Source of the DNA: Ruminococcus sp. OA3
Lineage (GTDB): Bacteria > Bacillota > Clostridia > Lachnospirales > Lachnospiraceae
Assembly (NCBI RefSeq): GCF_022440845.1
Contig: NZ_JAKNTO010000001.1
Coordinates: 372,001 to 436,000, forward strand
Direction of reading: 5' to 3'
Length of the DNA: 64,000 bases
Shown in pieces: positions 61,406 to 64,000 of the stretch (within the stretch, counting starts at the first letter, position 1; every line of letters begins with the position of its first letter). The translations under genes and the position numbers were made by a program. The notes under the pieces are model-generated. The model had not been told where the DNA came from, made no database searches, and was given only the letters and a program-made list of their open reading frames with translations.

Positions 61406-61612
61406 TTAATCTTCCCGATACTCCAGGATATCTCCCGGCTGGCACTGAAGAACATTACACAGTGCCTCAAGTGTAGAAAAACGGACAGCTTTTGCCTTGC
61501 CGTTTTTTAGAATTGACAGATTTGCCGGGGTGATTCCTACCTCTTTTGCCAGATCACCGGCGCTGATTTTCCGACGTGCCATCATCACGTCGATATTCAC
61601 AATTATAGACAT
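61406..61612 (-). CDS. Small Cro/CI-type HTH regulator (YozG-like)
   Basis: 68 residues, almost all helix-turn-helix: ISAGDLAKEVGITPANLSILKNGKAKAVRFSTLEALCNVLQCQPGDILEY. Typical YozG-like partner of DUF2975 proteins. AAGGGATG upstream of the ATG. Probably regulates its own operon. Confidence 0.88.
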   Translation of the reverse strand: MSIIVNIDVMMARRKISAGDLAKEVGITPANLSILKNGKAKAVRFSTLEALCNVLQCQPGDILEYRED

Positions 61613-61627
61613 ATTGGCACATCCCTT

Positions 61628-62080
61628 CTATATGGTATAGTCATTTTCTTCTTTTAACGCCAGAGCCTCAGCAAATACATTCTTTATTACGCGCAGGATC
61701 AGACTCATAAAAACCGCCATAACTGCCAGTGCCAGAAACGGCAGATAATAAACGGTGCTGATCAGGCAGATCAGGCCTGCGGCCAGGCAGCACCAGGAAA
61801 GCCCTCTCAGGCACCTGACATTCCCCTGCTGAAACACATCTCCTCTTTTGATATTCCCCAGCAGACGGTACAGCAAAATGAGCGCCGTTGTCACTGGAAT
61901 GACTGTGGTATACGTACTGATAAGAAAATACGGCAGTGTACCGTCAAGAGCACCTCCCCGTATTCCAATAAACATCCGAAACATCCACGGTGCGCCCACC
62001 GCTCCCGCCGCCAGCAATACGGCAAAAATCCATACACATATCTGTGACAATGCAAGACTCTTATCTTTGTTCCAGTTCAT
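61628..62080 (-). CDS. DUF2975 membrane protein
   Basis: 150 residues with four membrane segments: 15-36, 50-70, 95-115 and 117-135. The spacing and the adjacent small HTH gene match the DUF2975-YozG pair, whose function is unknown. AAGGAGTGGAAAC precedes the ATG. First gene of the DUF2975-XRE-DUF4173 operon, with a strong promoter at 62158-62186. Confidence 0.82.
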   Translation of the reverse strand: MNWNKDKSLALSQICVWIFAVLLAAGAVGAPWMFRMFIGIRGGALDGTLPYFLISTYTTVIPVTTALILLYRLLGNIKRGDVFQQGNVRCLRGLSWCCLAAGLICLISTVYYLPFLALAVMAVFMSLILRVIKNVFAEALALKEENDYTI

Positions 62081-62157
62081 GTTTCCACTCCTTTGCCAAT
62101 CATGGTTCCTGAATCCCCTTGTACCTTACTTTGAATTTTACTTTCAACTTTAGTTAC

Positions 62158-62186
62158 ATTATATCACTTCCTACACTGTTTATCAA
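62158..62186 (-). promoter_or_regulatory. Strong sigma-A promoter of DUF2975-XRE operon
   Basis: Minus strand TTGATA at 62186-62181, 17-base spacer, TATAAT at 62163-62158. Downstream in the leader lies TTGAAAGTAAAATTCAAAGT, a repeat resembling the element upstream of the DUF4173-like gene. Confidence 0.75.
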
Positions 62187-62336
62187 GATTTTTTTATCGT
62201 TTATCAATATTTTTATGTTGTATTTCAAAAAAGAAGGGCGACCGTCATAAAGCATCGACCATCTGCCTTTTTCACTTTTTGTATTTATTTTTACTGTTCA
62301 TAAACGGGAAGAACAGGTAACAGTCATATAGTACTG

Positions 62337-63788
62337 CTATCTGTTCTTCCTCGTCTCATTGGGATTTTCCCCATAAACTTTTTTGTAAGTAACGGAAAAA
62401 TAACTGTCATTGTTAAAACCGACATCCCGGGCAACATCCGTGATGGACCGATCCGTCTCCAAAATCAGCTTTTGTGCGGCTTCCATCCGCAGCTGCAGCA
62501 GATATTCCGAAAATTTCTTCCCGGTCTCTTTCTTAAAGCGCCTGCTGAAATAATCCTGATTGAGGTGAACAGACTCTGCTACCTCCGTAAGGGTGAGGTT
62601 CCGGCCAAAATTCCCCTGCATGTACCAGAGTGCATCGTTGACAGCCTGAGAATATGCACCCGACTGAAGATCGGATTCCTCGATTGCTTCAAATATGTAA
62701 TTTTGCAGTTCTTCCATATTCCCGGATGTTTTGATCATGCTGAAATCCTGTCTGCTGCCGCTTTGCACCGCATAGTCACTGAGTACAGAGTACAGGGTCT
62801 GTTTCAGGAGATGAATACTGACATTCGCCTCCACCGCATACGCCAGGATATCCGATACAAGCTCGAACAGTTTTTTGTAGTTCTTTTCCTGTATCAGATA
62901 ATGTGCCCGGTTCGCAAAAGCCTGCATTTCAACCTTCCGGTTTTTCACAGCTTCCTGTACAGTCTGACACCCGGACTTTAGTAGCTTCCCATAATACTCC
63001 ATACTGTAGGATTCGCATGCCTCCATAACAGCCTTCCTGAGCATATTGACACGGTAATAGATGGAGCTGGCACCCACCGGTCCGTTCACTTCTCTTCTAA
63101 ACCCGTTCACGATTTCCTGAACTACCTCATGCAGCTGATTTCCGGACGCTCCTGACAGATTTGCAATCAGTATAATCTCATACTCATGATACGGGAAAAT
63201 TTCCTGGTTCTGCAGCAGTGAGTGGCGAAAGGATATGATCTTCTGCAGATTCTGGTTTGAATTGCTGAAAGATATCGCCATAAACGCTTTGTCTTTGAGG
63301 AAAATCTTGTGTTTTTCCAAATCGTAAGAGTCAAAAAGCAGCGTCTCCTCTCCCTCCATCAGCTGAATGAAATAAGAATCACTCTCCAGATGGTGCAGTG
63401 ATTCTTCTGCCGCTTTCTTTCTTTTTTCCTGGACTGCCCGAAGCAGATTTTCCATAAACGGAAGACTGATCTCATCCTTCAAAATATAATTGTCCGCCTG
63501 AAGTTTAATTGCAGTCCTCGCAAATTCAAAATCATTGTGGCATGTCAGCATAAAAACCGTAACCTCCGGATGCTCTGCCTTAATCTGCTCAAGCAGCTCA
63601 AGTCCGTTCATCTTAGGCATGGTAATATCCGCAAATACAAGATCCGGCACCTGATTTTTCATCACTTCCAACGCCTTTTTCGCGGAACTCACACTTCCTG
63701 TCACTTCATACTCTTCTCCGCACTCCGTTATCATCTGCGTAATATATTTACGGATGGGCACCTCATCATCTACAATCAATATCTTCAT
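62337..63788 (-). CDS. AraC-type response regulator (YesN-like), second system
   Basis: 483 residues: receiver with phosphoacceptor Asp 54 (LVFADITMPKMNG) and YILKDEIS at the Lys region, a central domain of about 200 residues, and a C-terminal AraC pair (NLTLTEVAESVHLNQDYFSRRFKKETGKKFSEYLLQLRM and DVARDVGFNNDSYFSVTYKKVYGENPNETRKN). ATGA overlap with the upstream kinase gene (63785-63788). Target unknown; no transport genes in the window. Confidence 0.92.
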   Translation of the reverse strand: MKILIVDDEVPIRKYITQMITECGEEYEVTGSVSSAKKALEVMKNQVPDLVFADITMPKMNGLELLEQIKAEHPEVTVFMLTCHNDFEFARTAIKLQADNYILKDEISLPFMENLLRAVQEKRKKAAEESLHHLESDSYFIQLMEGEETLLFDSYDLEKHKIFLKDKAFMAISFSNSNQNLQKIISFRHSLLQNQEIFPYHEYEIILIANLSGASGNQLHEVVQEIVNGFRREVNGPVGASSIYYRVNMLRKAVMEACESYSMEYYGKLLKSGCQTVQEAVKNRKVEMQAFANRAHYLIQEKNYKKLFELVSDILAYAVEANVSIHLLKQTLYSVLSDYAVQSGSRQDFSMIKTSGNMEELQNYIFEAIEESDLQSGAYSQAVNDALWYMQGNFGRNLTLTEVAESVHLNQDYFSRRFKKETGKKFSEYLLQLRMEAAQKLILETDRSITDVARDVGFNNDSYFSVTYKKVYGENPNETRKNR

Positions 63789-64000
63789 GTCTGGTTCTCC
63801 TCATCGTTAAAATAGACGGACTGATAACCCGAGAAAACAAGTGTCACTTCAGTTCCCACATTGACAGTACTTTTAATCTCCAGCCTTGCTCTGTCACCAT
63901 AGATCAGCTGCAGCCTGCTCTTCACATTCTGAAGCCCGACACCATGATGTGAATTAACATTTCTCTTTCCGGCGAGTACCATCTGTATCTGCTCTTCTGT
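63785..64000 (-). CDS. Histidine kinase C-terminus (partial, runs off the window end)
   Basis: Only the last 71 codons are in the window. HATPase motif NSHHGVGLQNVKSRLQLIYGDRARLEIKS; TEEQIQMVLAGKR before it continues to the edge, so the frame is open there. YesM-like by the neighbouring YesN-type regulator. The sensor part is outside the window. Confidence 0.85.
   Translation of the reverse strand, partial: TEEQIQMVLAGKRNVNSHHGVGLQNVKSRLQLIYGDRARLEIKSTVNVGTEVTLVFSGYQSVYFNDEENQT

Noticed and set aside
62217-62300. Terminator after the response regulator at 62337
   Set aside because: Stem pairing is weak and interrupted; support is insufficient.

Overview
The window looks like a chromosomal segment of a spore-forming, Gram-positive clostridial bacterium, most likely Lachnospiraceae-like. 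The support is a complete GerA-type germination operon, SpoIIR and SipL (endospore formation), purine-rich Shine-Dalgarno sites before most genes, sigma-A-like promoters, YesM/YesN-type two-component systems and typical clostridial lipoproteins. Family calls come from reading motifs; no database search was possible.

Layout. 0-4 kb: a three-gene operon for secreted or surface proteins (TasA-like, sortase-signal-like, MucBP-like) followed by a BTAD/SARP-type regulator; the operon promoter carries direct repeats spaced like a SARP operator. 4-10.4 kb: two UroD-family methyltransferase-like genes, a GPH-type symporter and a divergent PucR-type regulator, plus a YugP-like zinc peptidase. 10.6-15.2 kb: a trigger-factor-like lipoprotein foldase and two tandem membrane-anchored polysaccharide-deacetylase paralogs. 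15.2-17 kb: a small membrane protein, a DUF1934 protein and glutamate racemase. 17-24.7 kb: spoIIR, a gerAA-gerAB-short gerAC operon, gntR-ispE, and sipL with a PrcB-like lipoprotein. 24.8-31 kb: plsC, then murF-ddl, an L,D-transpeptidase and a class I aminotransferase.

31-42 kb: a sugar or sugar-phosphate uptake and use operon (binding protein, fused permease, ATPase, isomerase-like TIM barrel, PfkB kinase), followed after mgtC by a three-gene sensory operon (membrane-anchored sugar-binding protein, YesM-like kinase, YesN-like regulator). A perfect 54-bp palindrome separates mgtC from the response regulator and contains both stop codons. 42-44 kb: a methyltransferase, a decayed cell-wall-binding protein gene and a flavin reductase.

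44-57 kb: a surface-polysaccharide locus, all on the minus strand and transcribed in the order rfbF-rfbG-rfbH-capK-like-wzx-capK-like-TPP enzyme-epimerase/reductase-GT2-GT-C. RfbFGH should make a CDP-3,6-dideoxy-4-keto-hexose. The acetolactate-synthase-like enzyme plus the reductase resemble the YerE/YerF step that adds a two-carbon branch (yersiniose-type sugar). This is the most interesting system in the window: a possible branched-chain CDP-sugar pathway in a Gram-positive spore former, with two PaaK/CapK-like adenylate-forming enzymes flanking the flippase.

57-64 kb: a NUDIX hydrolase, a YtcJ-like amidohydrolase with a structured leader, an XRE regulator, a DUF2975-XRE-DUF4173-like operon with shared repeat boxes, and a second YesN/YesM pair cut by the window end. 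I saw no rRNA, tRNA, CRISPR array, prophage or insertion sequence.
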